This document shows positions 22,449-35,000 of a DNA stretch of 64,000 bases, in pieces. The translations under genes were made by a program, and so were the position numbers. The number at the start of each line of letters is the position of its first letter. Position 1 is the stretch's first letter. This DNA is from Anastrepha obliqua (taxonomy: Eukaryota; Arthropoda; Insecta; Diptera; Tephritidae), in assembly GCF_027943255.1 (NCBI RefSeq), contig NC_072897.1:46164044-46228043 (forward strand), in the 5' to 3' direction. The notes beneath the pieces are model-generated. The model worked only from the letters and a program-made list of their open reading frames with translations, did not search any database and had not been told where the DNA came from.

Positions 22449-22644
22449 AATGCGAACCTCCAAGTGTATTTCTGCCAGAAAAAAGCTACTCATAAAAAAC
22501 TATCTGCCGCTCGGAGTCGGCTTAAAACTGTAGGTCCCTTCAGTTGTGGAACAACATCAAGAGGCGGTGTGCCTCGAAATAACCAAACTTCACAATTTTT
22601 CTACATAACATTAACTCATCTATAAAATCATACGATAAAATTTC

Positions 22645-23045
22645 CATTAGCCTGCTCGTATCGAATGCTCCTTATTTGTATTGACAATAACGGTATTAAG
22701 TTCATCTTTCGAAAAACAAATGGTGTTATGAGGATGCTTATTGGTTTCACGCTCAACTACGCCCCAGATTACATAGTAATCCAGGGGATTGAAGTCTGGG
22801 GAGTTAGGCGGCCAGAAATTTGGTCTTATGTTGTCATGGAAATTTTCAGCTATCCAATGTAGTGTGACCATCACTTTGTGCAAAGGAGCAGAGTCTTGCT
22901 TAAAGATGTATGGGCTGTCAATGCGTACACACCAGGGTTTCACAGTGAGACGTAGCTTCAGGAAAATATAAATTAATATAATATATGGAAGGCAAATTCT
23001 TGAACCTCGTTGAAATCGAAAAATGAATACGGCTCCGAAATGCAA
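22645..23045 (-). pseudogene. Tc1/mariner transposase fragment, DD37D-like
   Basis: The minus strand reads VKPWCVRIDSPYIFKQDSAP, then NFHDNIRPNFWPPNSPDF, then NPLDYY. Counting from the Asp of KQDSAP to that of NPLDYY gives 37 residues, the spacing of the maT-type lineage. Only the C-terminal half of the catalytic domain survives, with a one-base insertion after LDYY. No terminal repeats were found. Confidence 0.7.
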
Positions 23046-25301
23046 ATGCCTAGTACGACTTCTTGCGACTGCTACTTTTCGAGTAACTCTGTTGCTTTCG
23101 CTTTATTGTTTCTGCTGCTTCAAGATGGCTGCTTCTTTACCGACAGCTGTTATTGTCGGTGCAGACGTGAGAGTGACACCTCACTGAATGGTAGCCGGCT
23201 ACCATCTTACATATGTGCATGTCCTCAACTACCGTATGCACCCTGTATATATAAATTTAGAACTAGCCGAATACAGCCACTAAAATTTTGAGAATACCTC
23301 TATAATGGCAAGTGTGTGATTATTCCTCTTCTTCGATTCCTCCATTGAACCTAGCGTTTTATCTTCCTTGTTAATTGCCCTTAGCATACTCCCGCCTTAG
23401 TCTCGGCAACAAGGCATTCAGTGTAATTTTTTACTACGCTGACCACCTTCGGAGATAGGTTATGTACATAGAATTAACTTTCTTCCGATTCTTGCTTTCC
23501 AACGATTCTTGCTAACCATTCCTGGACTTGCTTTTGGACTACGCACTATCAGCTTCATCTAAATATGCGATGTTATACCTTATGTCACGATGTTATACCT
23601 ACATCGACCAACCGCATAACACTATCCTTGGTTTCGCACTTTAAGTGGTTCAATTCGATTCGAGGAAGCTCTTTCACGGTGCCCTTCTTGTAACTCTCAA
23701 TGCTATTATAATCCCTTCTACTGGCGATGCTCGTACAAAATCTAGCTTCCTCACAGTCAATAACGACATCTACCTACTTCGGTATACTATCATCCTCTAA
23801 AACTACATCGTAAAGAATATTGCTCTCCCTAATGTGAAATAACCAATCCTTTTTATCTTCTTATAACCAATTGCGTATAACGTTTTTATTATAGACTGCA
23901 AGTGTATGTGTATGCAAAAAAATGAGTACAGTATTATATCTAATGGCGTTACCCGTATTTAGAGGCGCAGAAAAAGTATCACGCTTGACTTTCAAATCTC
24001 TAAACAAGTATGTATTTGAAAAATTTGACTTCAACGTGAACAAGTGTACCTTTCCTCCTTCACCTTTGGGTTCGACTCGTGGTTATACAGAATTGCATTA
24101 ATTTGATTTATGAACCTTCTGATAGCACTTGAACTCCTTATTAAAAAGTGAGTACTTTGTCCAATTAAATATCCTACATTGTCGCCTTGAAAATAAGTTT
24201 TATTGCCCCGCTACACTTCGGTGATCCTTCCTATAAAGACAACTCAGGTTTTCCCGAATTATTTTGATCAAAATCAATAGCTAATTGAATAGGTGCATAA
24301 TTTAATTTCGATATTCAGTTTTTTGTTTGTGACTTAACTTGTAATATAAGTCATTGAAAGGCAGGAAGATAAAATATTGATTCGATTGATTTACTTATGC
24401 AGACATTTCAAATAAATTTCCTATAAATTGTTCAATCGGAATTATGTCTTTGTTACACATTTTTAGAAAGCACATCCTTTGAAGTAATGACAAAAAGTAA
24501 AATCATTATAATATCTTTTTTAAGCAAGAAGATAGTCTCGTTTCCAAATGCCGCTTTTTTGAGTGGTTTTCTTCAATTAGACTTTCGAAGTTTAGCGCTG
24601 TCTGCCTCTGACTTGTTACTTTTAGTATTAAATTGTTTGATTACTCTAAATTATAAGCAAACCGAATTTATTTGCTCCTTTTTTGCCTATTTTTGGTTAG
24701 GCACAAATTGTGCAGAGTTAAAAACATATTTGATGGACACTTACATTGTCATCAGAGAGAGCTGACATATTTATGTACTTGGAATAACCGTTCAGAAAAA
24801 TTTACTATCTAAGTTTAACGATCGATGCGAAAAAGCGGGAAGAAAAGATCGTTTAAAAAAAAGTAAAAGTGCTTGGTTGGATGGTGAATTCAAGGTAATA
24901 TTTGAAGATATTGTTTGTATAACTTCAGGTGAACGTGGTTGACCGGAAAACGAAAAAATATAGAAAACTTAGAAGAATACCATTTGGATTTTATACACAA
25001 CGCTTATGTCAAATACCTACGGCGAATCAGATAAAGCCTATATTGCGAGTTTTGCAAGAAGAACAGAAAGGAAGTTCTTAAGAAGATGATACAGAACCAG
25101 CCACCTTTTATGCGAAAGCTTTCGTCTTCGAAATATCAATACGGATTATTAAGATCTTACTTGTCTGGAAAAATGTGTTTACCTTTCCGTAATATGACAT
25201 GATATTGGATACAAAAACGATGTGCTTGATGACTTGCGGGATAAAGTTCCAGTATCGAAATTAATGGTATTAGTGCTTTAATCAAATTCCGAGACCTTTT
25301 A
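23046..25301. other. No gene recognised; possible coding relic on minus strand
   Basis: Between 23390 and 23830 the minus strand keeps a fairly long frame-like text (NILYDVVLEDDSIPK, RDYNSIESYKKGTVKELPRI) with few stops. It looks like an eroded retroelement protein, but I cannot place it. The rest, to 25301, is A/T-rich with no support for genes or elements. Confidence 0.3.
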
Positions 25302-25515
25302 GGCGACCGCCGTAGCCGAATGGGTTGGTGACTAACATTAAGAATTCGGAGAAAACGTAGGTTCGAATATCAGTGAAAAACAAAAATGAAGAAAAAGTTT
25401 TTTCTAATAGCGGTCGCCCCTCGGCAGACAATGGCAAACCTCCGAGTGTATTTCTCCCATGGAAAGACTTCTCATAAATGCCATCGAATTCGGTCAATAC
25501 GCAATAAATAGTGCT
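25302..25515 (+). mobile_element. tRNA-derived SINE, 3' truncated
   Basis: Starts GGCGACCGCCGTAGCCGAAT and has the A box TAGCCGAATGGG, the B box AGGTTCGAATATC, and then the family body (GCGGTCGCCCCTCGGCAG, AACCTCCGAGTGTATTTC). The 3' end is cut where the R1-like LINE begins. Pol III promoter boxes are intact, but the copy is incomplete. Confidence 0.8.
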
Positions 25516-25524
25516 CAAATATTT

Positions 25525-28422
25525 TTTATAAATTTTTTTTTTTTGCGGATGAGGTGGCTTAAAATGCCTAATGCATCATCAAAGCTGCAGTCGCAGCAAT
25601 GGTATATCCGGGAATAAAAAAACCCCCCTCGTTCGGAACCGTCCCCAACCTGGAACGGCTTTCGCATTCAGAGGTGCGTTTCATCTTCCCCATTACAAAG
25701 GTCTATGTGCCTGCATCCAGGTGCCGCCTTTTTTATACAGATAATCCTTTCCGCGAAACCACTGATGATCTCCCACGTTGCTTTGCTACTTAGCATCTTG
25801 TCAATTATGTTTGCAGTGGTTATATGACCGACTGCATTCTCTAGCGTTAGATGTTCTTGTACCCAACGCATGCCACGGGTTGAATATGTATGTATTCAGC
25901 GTTATCTTCGGTTCATTTGGGTTGTATAAAAATTGACTTCGCATAAGTTTCTGATGTTTAATGTGGCGAGGTGTTTTATAAGCCTATCCGGCCATCTGCT
26001 GCGTGTTTCGTAAATCCAGCGGTCTTGCTATAGCCTTAGCCTTTCATCCCTTATTGTGCGCGGTACAGGTTTGCTAACTCTTTTTTCTATTCGCTCTTAC
26101 TTTAATGCCCGTAGCTTTTTCCTTTCAAAAGCTAGTAAGTCGATCGGTATGAACCACTTATTACTTGAATAAATGTCCCTAATACAGTGCGCTAGGCAAA
26201 CACAACTCTCAGGGCTGCCGTTTGTTGTACCGATGATAAGAAGTTGCATCTATGCTTTACCTTTAGCGCATTTGCCCACAGTTTAGCTCCGTATAAGAGC
26301 GACTTTTAGCTGCCGCTGGGCGTTAGATAACGGCTTATTAGTGTGGTTTGTTGGATGCGCGCCCACACAAAGCCATTTCCGCTCCCAGTTTAGGTTGTGC
26401 TTACCCCATTTCCTAGCGGGAGCCAGAGTTCCGGAGTACCAGTGGGGTTCTGTAACCAGTTGCCGGAATTTTTTTGTTTGTATTGCACACTGATTATAAA
26501 AACGTCCGTGTTCTTTTCTGCCATCAATTGTGGTAGGAGTGTGTCCGGGCATCTTCTCGATCCCGGTATATGATCAGACGAGCTGTGATTCGTTTCAGAG
26601 CACAAACAACATTTCAAGGTTTTGGTGCATTCTTTGAGATTATGGTCCGATTCGCCGCATCTAATGCCTCTTCTGTCGGGCTCTCTATAATTCCATATTA
26701 TGTACCCTGGGCCGAAGCATTTCAAGCAGCGCTTGATGCTTAGCTGAGATTGCATTCTACAGCCCACCCAGCCATTTTTTATACGTGATTTATTGAGGAG
26801 AATGCCAGCTTTCTCCTGTGTCAAAGTCACGTAAGCACAAACTTGTTCTCTGCTGTTTGGTGCTGAGAAGTGTTTATAGTGAGGGTCGTCTTTACAGCCT
26901 CTACCACTTCCCACTTTGTAGTAAAATCATCTAAGTCCCATTTCTCTACCGTAGTTTTCGGTTTAAGGTCTGTTATAATAGCCGACGCCTGTAGTGTAGT
27001 TTTTGGTGCCTCGCAAAAGGTGGGCTTGATCTGCTCGACAAGTATCGCTCCCACTCTGGTTTTTCGAACGAATTTTTTTTTGGCCTCTGCGTGGCCAGGC
27101 TTTATTTTGCTATAGAGGTTTCTTAAAACATCCACGTAGCTGTGTCCTTCTGCGGGCTTGATTAGGAGCACTTGCGATTGCGGCTAAATTTTAACGATTT
27201 TTTACAGTTTTTTTGTGTTTGATGGTTCAGGGCCAGTCTTTGGATCTGCTTCCGCAGCGCTTCTTTTTTCGCCAACAATTTGCCATCGGTCATCTTCGCC
27301 ATTTATGTTTGACGAGCGTGTGTTGGAAACTGGAGGACTTGTGGCCAGTGGTTTTTCTTGGTATGTCCTAGATGTGGCCGCAATGATAGCTCCTATAGCC
27401 TCAGTCACACTTGTTTCGGCATTATTTTTTTTCTTTTCCGCCCTTCATCCAGTTTCGTCGGTAGCTGCCAATTACGTCGAGTATTTCTTCCAATTCCGAT
27501 ACACCATCTTTTATGTCCATGCTGATGTTCTTCTGCTTTAATAGTGCAAGCTTCACTTTATTTATCACCCTTTTTCATTTTGAAAGTGATTCTTCTTCTG
27601 CTGTTCTCATTTTTTGTATGAACTCCTATTTTGGAGAACGGGATAGAACGACTGTAGTTCGGTTTGTGTAGGAGTGGCGCACTGTGTTGGTTGCTTTGGT
27701 GTTTCGATTTGAGTTTCTACTACCGTTTTTCTAGTCCTCTCTTTGGAAGCCTCCTTTGTCTTTTTTGATGGTTGAGGCATGCTCAGTAGCGGAGATCGCA
27801 GTGCTCTTCTGCTCCTTTTGAACATGCTCCTATCACTGGCGTTTTCTTTATCTGTTTTTGTTGCTGTTTATTTTTCATTTTTGTATTGGGTCTTCGCTTC
27901 AAGCCGCTATCTCCGGACGATGTACAGTTGTCTTAAAAGTAATCCCCGTGGTTATCTATGCAAGTGCGGGGAGTTCACGCGAGGGTTGACACTAAGCCTT
28001 ATGGGAGCTTGTGCCCAGGGCCAGAATCCGACACTAGTCAGGAATTGTCTCAACTAAACCTGTACCACTAACTTATTGGCGACGTAGCATCGAACGTACT
28101 TGAAGACCTGCCAGAGTTTTAAGGAGACGGAGGCGTTTGTAGCATTAACCTATAGCTATTCCGGTGAGGTGTCACCCTCCTGCCCTCAGGCGATAGAATA
28201 CTACTTTCACCAGCTCTTAGACTAATTTTTCCAGTATACCTTAATCAGGATCTTACTGATCTCGATCCTGGTGAGGCTTACAGCTCTGCCGCTGGAGGTA
28301 CTCAGGACATGAGAGGCCTTTCACCCGAGCCCCTTCCTCTCCTGCCGGATTTTAGTCGCCTGTTAAGGGGGCATGCCTTTCCGCGGGTGTATTCTTTTTC
28401 CCAGATCCAAACCTAAAAGCAC
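25525..28422 (-). mobile_element. R1-like non-LTR retrotransposon, deleted
   Basis: A minus-strand element with a poly(A) tail (T run at 25532-25544) and a 9-bp duplication CAAATATTT at 25516-25524 and 28423-28431. From its 5' end it has about 0.6 kb of leader, a zinc-knuckle ORF1, and the start of the ORF2 endonuclease (VFIISVQYKQKNSGNW, GNGFVWARIQQT). It then jumps directly to sequence downstream of the reverse transcriptase (LLYGAKLWANALKVKHR). The reverse transcriptase core itself is missing. Both the tail and the duplication support insertion as a deleted or later-deleted copy. Confidence 0.8.
26400..27825 (-). pseudogene. R1-like ORF1 (Gag) with CCHC knuckles
   Basis: Pieces on the minus strand run from MFKRSRRALRSPLLSMPQPS at 27825 through DDRWQIVGEKRSAAEA and LLIKPAEGHSYVDVLRNLYS to the zinc-knuckle region (RCLKCFGPGYI, IRCGESDHNLKECT, KCCLCSETNHSSSDH) near 26720-26570. 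Three knuckles in a row with this spacing are typical of R1/LOA Gag proteins, which bind the element's RNA. Several frameshifts break the ORF, and one knuckle seems to have lost a His or Cys. Confidence 0.75.
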
Positions 28423-28799
28423 CAAATATTTAAAAAAAGGAATTACTTCATAATGATCAAAATCAAATCAATGATTGTCTTTATAATTACTCATTATCTT
28501 AGAGTTTTAATTTGTATTTATCATTTTCGGCTTTTCCATTTCCAAATGTATTTCTATAATAAAATTTAATGTTAATTTCAGTAAAATATTTTATTAAATA
28601 CCAGAATTCTGCCCGCTCTTGTCACAGGTACTCACACACGCGCCCAATGAATCTTTATTCAGACGGCAACGAAGTAACATGTATAAAGGCTGCATTTTTT
28701 TGTATATCACCAACACAATCCCAGTTTTTTCCTGATCAATCTGTTGGCCACACCTTCTGAATTTTTTTCACCATGGCATTTTCTGAAAAACTGAAGAAA

Positions 28800-29775
28800 A
28801 CACGAGCCCAAAATACGCGACTACAAAGAGTTCGAGGTGCCGATAGGAAAAACGCCCGAAACTCTATTAGAAAGTTCGACGGCTTATATAAGGTTTCAAA
28901 GGATAAATTCCCAGTAGGAGCAACTACAGAGAAGTGGTGACTGATATACAAAGCATGCTTCAGCTGTGTAGGGAACACTTTTACAACCTGCTCAATAGTG
29001 ATACTAGAGAAAGTCACAGAGAAGATGCAGAAGTCGATTGACAAAACGTTGATGCTGGAACTGTCTTTCTATTATCAGATTATGACGAAATGTGTCTGAG
29101 TTATTCAAGTAAGGCAGCAAAGAGCAAATAAGGTGCATTGAGTAATACCAGCAGCTTCGATAGAACGGAAAAGGATCTCTTCGAGCGATATGATACCAAA
29201 CGAGGTTTCAGACAAGTTGACTCGCTATAGTGTGACTTCTTTAAAAGCTTTTTCAAGCTGTAGAACTATCTATCTCAGTCATCATCTTTTATAATTATAC
29301 AATTGTGTACAAAATTGATGTGATCAGGTTCAATAACCACAAAGTTGGTTCTCCCTTTTCTAAGGTGGATAAATAGTCGAACCGAATTGGTCTAGTAATG
29401 AACAAAGATAAGACGAAATACCTTCTGTAATCAAACGGTGGACTCACGGTTCGACCCTCATGTCACTATACTAGACAGTTATGGTTTCGAAGTTAGAATA
29501 GGCTTCGTTTATTTAGGAATATACTTTAACAACAATAATAATGTCATCTTTGAAATGAACGGAGCTTCTGCTTATTTGGACTAAGTAGGCAATATATAAT
29601 AATTGTAAAGCCCTCTCTGGACGTGCAAAAACCACAGAATAAGACCCTAATCTTGCCCGTACTACTGTATTGTGCAAAAGCATATACGCTGACAGCATCC
29701 GATGAAGCGGTCTTTGAAGTGCTCGACAGAAAGATTCTACAGAAAGTTTGTGAAACTTTGCACAGAGAACGTTAA
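28800..29775 (+). mobile_element. Old RTE copy, heavily eroded
   Basis: DNA similarity to the 19354-22448 element is clear at several points. GATAGGAAAAACGCCCGAAA (near 28840) matches the linker between endonuclease and reverse transcriptase. ATGATACCAAACGAGGTTTC and TGTGACTTCTTTAA (near 29190-29245) match the motif before the YADD box. GATGAAGCGGTCTTTGAAGT (near 29700) matches the C-terminal part. Large deletions separate these. No reading frame remains. Confidence 0.7.
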
Positions 29776-29834
29776 TGCACATGCATCACCTGTATGTTAG
29801 TTGGCTAAATGACAGTGCAGAGTATTGTTTACAA

Positions 29835-30824
29835 ACGCACGGAAGCATTTTGCCCAGAGTAAACGCGAAAAAAGGAAATCAGTAATGGATTTTAATCGTA
29901 ATAGTGTGAGTTTTTGTTTATTGCACCATTACTTGTTACAATGATATTGGTAGCCAAAACGGCATGGAGGTGATCATCAAAAGACTGCGACGAAGTGCCA
30001 ATCAAATGACGAAAAAACTGAAAATATCTGACCGTAACATCCGCCGCATACTGAAAAATGATCTCAAAGTAAAGCCTTACAAGATCTAAAAGGCGCATGA
30101 TCTCACACCAAAGCAGCAACAAGTCAAACTTGAGAGAGCGAAGGAGTTGCTTCACTTGGCCGAAAGCGGTGAATTTCCGAACATTGTGTTTACTGACGAT
30201 AAGAATTTTCGAATTGAGCAATTCGTAAACTCCCAAAACGATAGGGTTTTTCTGACCGACCGTTCATACGAGAATTCGAGTCATCGATTAGCCACCAGGA
30301 GGCAGCACTCCCCACAGGTAATAGTTTGGGCTGCTGTAACTGCAGATGGATGCTCTCCAATCGTTTCCATCGAGCCTGGCGTCAAGGTAAATGCGAAATA
30401 TTATCGGGAAAGTATTCTGGAGGTTGCTTTGAAGTCGTGGGCGGACAAACATATTGGTGGCAGACCATGGACGTTTCTACAGTACTATGCACCGTCTCAC
30501 AAAGCTCGAGTGAACCAATAATGGCTTCAAGACAAAGTTCCGAACTTCATAACGTCCACACAATGGCTCTCAAATTCACCAGACGCGACTCACCAGACGC
30601 TGAAAAAAACCATTGTCCGCGAGTGGGCCAAAATACCTGAAAGTCACATTTGGGCAGCTTGCGATTCATTCTGGACCGTCTCAAGGCCATAGTCATGCAA
30701 AAGTAAATGGATTTTTAATTTTGTATTACTTTCGCACATTTTTTACTTTGAATTGAATAAAAGCAATTTTCCAAACTAAATTTTTGGCCTTTTTAATTGG
30801 TTGCACTTCGAGTGCCGGGCCCTG
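29835..30824 (+). mobile_element. Tc1/mariner element, maT (DD37D)-like
   Basis: The right end has a Tc1-like terminus whose inverse begins TACAGGGCCCGGCACTCG, next to TA at 30825-30826. The matching left TIR was not found and is probably lost. The plus-strand gene starts near 29885 (MDFNRNSV). Much of the DNA-binding domain is deleted, but SANQMTKKLKISDRNIRRIL is recognisable before the catalytic core. Confidence 0.75.
30040..30700 (+). pseudogene. maT-like transposase, catalytic residues lost
   Basis: The catalytic core reads NIVFTDDKNFRIEQFVNSQN (first Asp), then QVIVWAAVTADGCSPIV and KVNAKYYRESILEVAL. In the next block, where the family has QQDSAPSHK, this copy has LQYYAPSHK, so the second Asp is replaced by Tyr. 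After a stop at about 30520 the NSPDA block is followed directly by TLKKTIVREWAKIPE, deleting the third Asp region. It has an additional stop near 30088. The copy is dead. Confidence 0.8.
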
Positions 30825-31152
30825 TAGATATAATAAGGCGATGCGTCGTGAGTAGGTCATCGCTGCTTCAGTGCATACATAAGCGTGTAACACTTTGGAA
30901 TTAAAGATGAAATTGATCTTTTGTACAAGCATAACTAATATTATATATTTTTAATATATACATGTATCCATATACCAAAACACTTGTACGCTCTATGCAT
31001 TCTCGTCTAAAATTATCATAGTTTCAACACAAAAAATTAGCAACAAACTAAATTTGTATAAGTTTTAAATGTACTAAAACGCACTCACCAAAATGTGAGT
31101 TCGGTTTTGTACTTTGTTTAAATTCATCTTTTTGAATTATCAAGGGAACATA

Positions 31153-31675
31153 TAGACGGAGAGCTCATGACCAAAAAACCCAACATATTTTATACTTCTT
31201 GAAATTTTGTGTGAGATTAGTTTTTTAATACTAGATCGATATCCCGCGGGCTGGCTGCTCAATAGCGGTCTTAATTATGGGTTTTTATTTTTTAAAATTG
31301 TTAATAAAAAACATTTTCCCAACATATTTTATACCACTTGAAATTTTAACAGAATTTCATTTACGGTCTGTATAAAATGAAACGATGGTTGCCAGCCCAT
31401 TCTCATGGTCCCAAAATACTGCCAGCCCATGTTGAAAGTGTGTTGATGGAAGCACAAGTCAACATATTTTATACCGGCTGTCTTTTTTACACGACATTGG
31501 CAATACAATAAATTGATGAAATCTGTAGAGCCAGCCCATTCTGATGGTCCCATCACATGGAAAATTTGGAAAATTTCATTCATTTCATTCATTCATGAGT
31601 GCGAGCGAGACCGAATTACGTGAATGTGGGCGCGCGAGAGAGAGCGTATATCGTTTATATACTGTCTGTCGCACG
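31153..31675 (+). repeat. Left terminal inverted repeat of 8.4-kb element
   Basis: From outside in: an outer block of about 115 bp ending CTGCTCAATAGCGGTCTT, an A/T-rich link (about 40 bp), and an inner block containing two copies of a GCCAGCCCATTCT(C/G)ATGGT sentence, several AACATATTTTATAC repeats, and a purine run ending GAGAGAGCGTATAT. The repeated ACATATTTTATAC motifs (31190, 31320, 31460) could be transposase binding sites, which is inference. Confidence 0.75.
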
Positions 31676-31719
31676 CGCTGGCTACTTTTTTACTAGGAAT
31701 TTTGAATGGTGATTCATAA

Positions 31720-31873
31720 TAGTCTAAGAGCTCATGACCCAAAAACCCAACATATTATTTAAGACCGCTATTGAGCAGCCAGCCCCCGGATATCGATTCG
31801 AGTATTAAATCCCACACAAAATTTCAAGAAGTATAAAATATGTTGGGTTTTTTAGTCATGAGCTCTCCGTCTA
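31720..31873. mobile_element. 154-bp miniature of the 8.4-kb family
   Basis: Ends are TAGTCTAAGAGCTCATGAC and the inverse of CATGAGCTCTCCGTCTA. The 3-bp duplication TAA flanks it at 31717-31719 and 31874-31876. It consists almost only of terminal sequence: a short left end of about 45 bp joined to a full right outer block (GACCGCTATTGAGCAGCC onward). It is a MITE of the same family inserted into the left end of its larger relative. Confidence 0.8.
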
Positions 31874-32032
31874 TAAGTCGCCATCTGCCTGCAATACAAT
31901 ACGGGCGGTATTCAAGGACAACAGTGTCCGGACCCAAAGTACGACGTCATGTATAGTTAGTTCTTTCCACAGTGTTGGCTAGTAAAGACGTCAATTTTAA
32001 CTCTTCGTTCGATTTTCTTACTTATTATTTAA

Positions 32033-35000
32033 AATGGAATCTTCCATCAAGTGCGTTTTTTGTAATATAACAGTAAAAGAACAAATGATAAACTCGTTGC
32101 TTTTACCGTGCATACGTTAAAAAAGTGCCGGGAAGTGTTGACATTCGGAAAAAATTTAATTTAAAATATAAAGATGTTATTTTACCAGCATCAGAATGTA
32201 ATGACGGCTATCATATAAAATGCCATAAAATGTTCTTAGCAGTCATGAAAAAGTATTATGAAAAAAAGGCACTTACATCATCGGATATTTCAGTTCAAAC
32301 AGGTATGAAAATATTTATTTTACTGTAATAAGGAAAGGAATATAATACTAGTTCCGATTATAATTTTTTTTGTATTCAAATATATTTTCACAGATGAACC
32401 GACACCAAGCACTTCATCTGCTCACGAAATAGAACAAACACATCAGGAAGGTCAATCTGCCATACAAGAACCTTCAGGTGAAAAATTAACAGAGGCAGCA
32501 TTAAGTGTGGAGCCGGATATTTGTGCATTTTGTAATAAAAAATATAAAAAATCCAAAGGCCGTCAGGCACCTCTTGTCAGAGGAGAAAAAAAAATTCTCA
32601 TTGAAGCCTTGGCAGAATATTTGGATGTTGTGAAAGATAGTGAATTTTTTAAGTCACTTTCTAACGAGCCTCCGCACTTATTTTATCACAAAATCTGTCG
32701 GGTTGAATATTTTAATAAATTTAAAAGCAATCCAACTGCAGACACAAAATTTAATCTGAATCAGGAACTACACAAGGAAGCTGATGATGAAATTGATCAG
32801 TTCATCCAAAAAAACATCATTGCTCGTGGCAATTGTTTCTTTTTAATATCTCTGGGTGAAATATACGATGATATATTGAAGAAATTGTACGAAGACCGTG
32901 GCTATAGTTATGATGGTTCATGCAACCTTCAACATTTGCTGAATAAAATTCTTGATAAATTCAGTGATGAAATTAAAATCTCAGCTTTCAGAAATAAAAA
33001 CGTGATTTTACCGAAAAATAAATTCATAGATGATGGCCTTTTTTCGCTGTTACAAGAAGATGAAATACTCCAAAAAGCAGCATTCATTTTACGAAGAAGA
33101 ATTTTAAATATTGAAAAGAAGCCTTTATCCTCGAATGTAAAGTTGAATGAATTGCTGGCTGGAGAATGTATGATCGACCGTGATTTGATAAATTTTTACG
33201 TGATGTTGTTGAGCGGTGCCCGAAATCGACGTAAGAACACCCCAGACTTATATAGAAAAGTCAATTCAATTGCAGCCGACACAATCTACGCGGTTACGAA
33301 TGGAAATATGAAGCCTGGAAAGCATATTACCTTGGGAATGGCTATGAAAAGTTTAACCAGCAGCCGTAAAGTTATCGATATTCTCAACAAATACGGTCAC
33401 TGCTGCAGCTATCATGTTCTCGAAGAACTGGAAACCGAAGCTACATTTTCTTCTATAGAAAGGACTCAGGAATGTCCTGAAGGTATTACGTTGGCATCAA
33501 ATTTAAATACTGGCGTGGCTTTCGATAATTTCGACAGATTTGTCGAAACAACCAGCGGGAAAGATACCCTACATGATACGGTTGGTATCATCTATCAAAA
33601 TGTAATTAATAATGATAGCAATGTTGCTGATGATGAATGTCAACGTGACACAACTGCTGCAGGTCCATCAAAAAGACGACGCACATTTGATGCAATCTCC
33701 ACAGAACTTACACCGTACACAAAAAAAGCGAGACTCGTTGACACACTTCAGATATATAATAGGGACCAGGATTCAGTAATTTCAGTGCAACAATTAGATG
33801 CCCTCTGGGCTATTTCCCATGCTTTAAATATCCCAAATACGCCTATGTGGGTGGGACTTAACAGCCGATATTGTGAAGAAATTAACGATTCAAAACAAAA
33901 AGTTCTCTATCTGACACCAATTAATGTCTCGCCAACTGATATCTCTGTTGTTTTGGAAACCATGATCCGCAGCCAAAAAATAGCCACTGAACTGGGACAG
34001 TCTCACATTGATGTCACCTACGACTTAGCTATTGCTAAAGTGGCAATGCAGATCCAAGCAACAGAAAAACCACGATTTGACAATTTATTTATCCATTTAG
34101 GTGCCTTCCACATAATGCTCGCTTATTTTAAAGCCATAGGCAAATATATCACAGATTGTGGTCTCATGGACGTTTCCGTTGAAAGCGACATTATTGCTGG
34201 CGGCTCGGTAAATAGTTTTGTGATTGGAAAACATTTTAATAGATGCAAAAGGCTGCACCCAATGATGGCTTTGGGCTTGGAGTGCCTTATGTTTGAAGCA
34301 TTCGTAAAGCATGAAAATATAAATTATTGTGATGAAGTACGTTCTGCCTTAGATGTATATAAGAACGTAGACAGTTACTTCCTTGATGTAGTCAAGAATC
34401 GGGATGTTTCAATGTTGTTGACTAAATACTTCAAATACCAAGAAGATTGCTTGAATGGAAAATTTGGGAAAACGCAGCAATTTTACACAATGTACATAAA
34501 TCTCGTCCATCATTATCTTACACTTAGTCGAAGTATTAGGACTGGAGACTTCATACTTTTCAAATACATATTACCGAAAATAGCAAACATTTTCTTTGTA
34601 TCCAACCAGCCGAATTATGCACGTTGGCTAGTCAGATATATCGACAATTTGAACAAGATTGAGGAAACGCACCCGTAACGATGTTGCCATAAAAGAAGGC
34701 TTCTTTGGCATAAAACGAACCGACAAAGTTTTTTCAAGACAACCGATTGATATAACAAACAATTGATGCCGATGCAGCAAAACGATTGACGGGAATAATC
34801 CATTTCACAAATTCCATTTCTGCCCGGCAACGTTGGGCAAAAAGTCATGCTAGTCGTGCTGCCATCATTTCCCATGTGTATGAAACTGCTGGTTTGAAGA
34901 AACGTCCCGATATCATAACGCAACTGGAACCGCATATCATCAAAAGAGATTCTAATCAACTCCGAAATTTCATAAAAACTTTTGATAAATTTATGAACCC

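Larger units (their letters stand above)
19255..22567 (+). mobile_element. tRNA-derived SINE split by an RTE LINE
   Basis: The SINE head (CCGCCGTAGCCGAGTGAG ... GCAGGTTCAAAATC) ends at about 19353 and its body resumes at 22449 (AATGCGAACCTCCAAGTG). The head contains an A box (TAGCCGAGTGAG) and a B box-like GGTTCAAAATC. AATGCG occurs at both junctions (19348-19353 and 22449-22454), the target duplication of the LINE. This SINE copy also lacks the middle module found in the full copy at 44826. It is the same family as at 25302, 44826 and 49278. Confidence 0.78.

Noticed and set aside
32507..34678. The 723-codon open frame as a normal host gene
   Set aside because: It continues through frameshifts into the nuclease module, lies between long TIRs with target duplications, and belongs to a multicopy family, so it is treated as a transposon gene.
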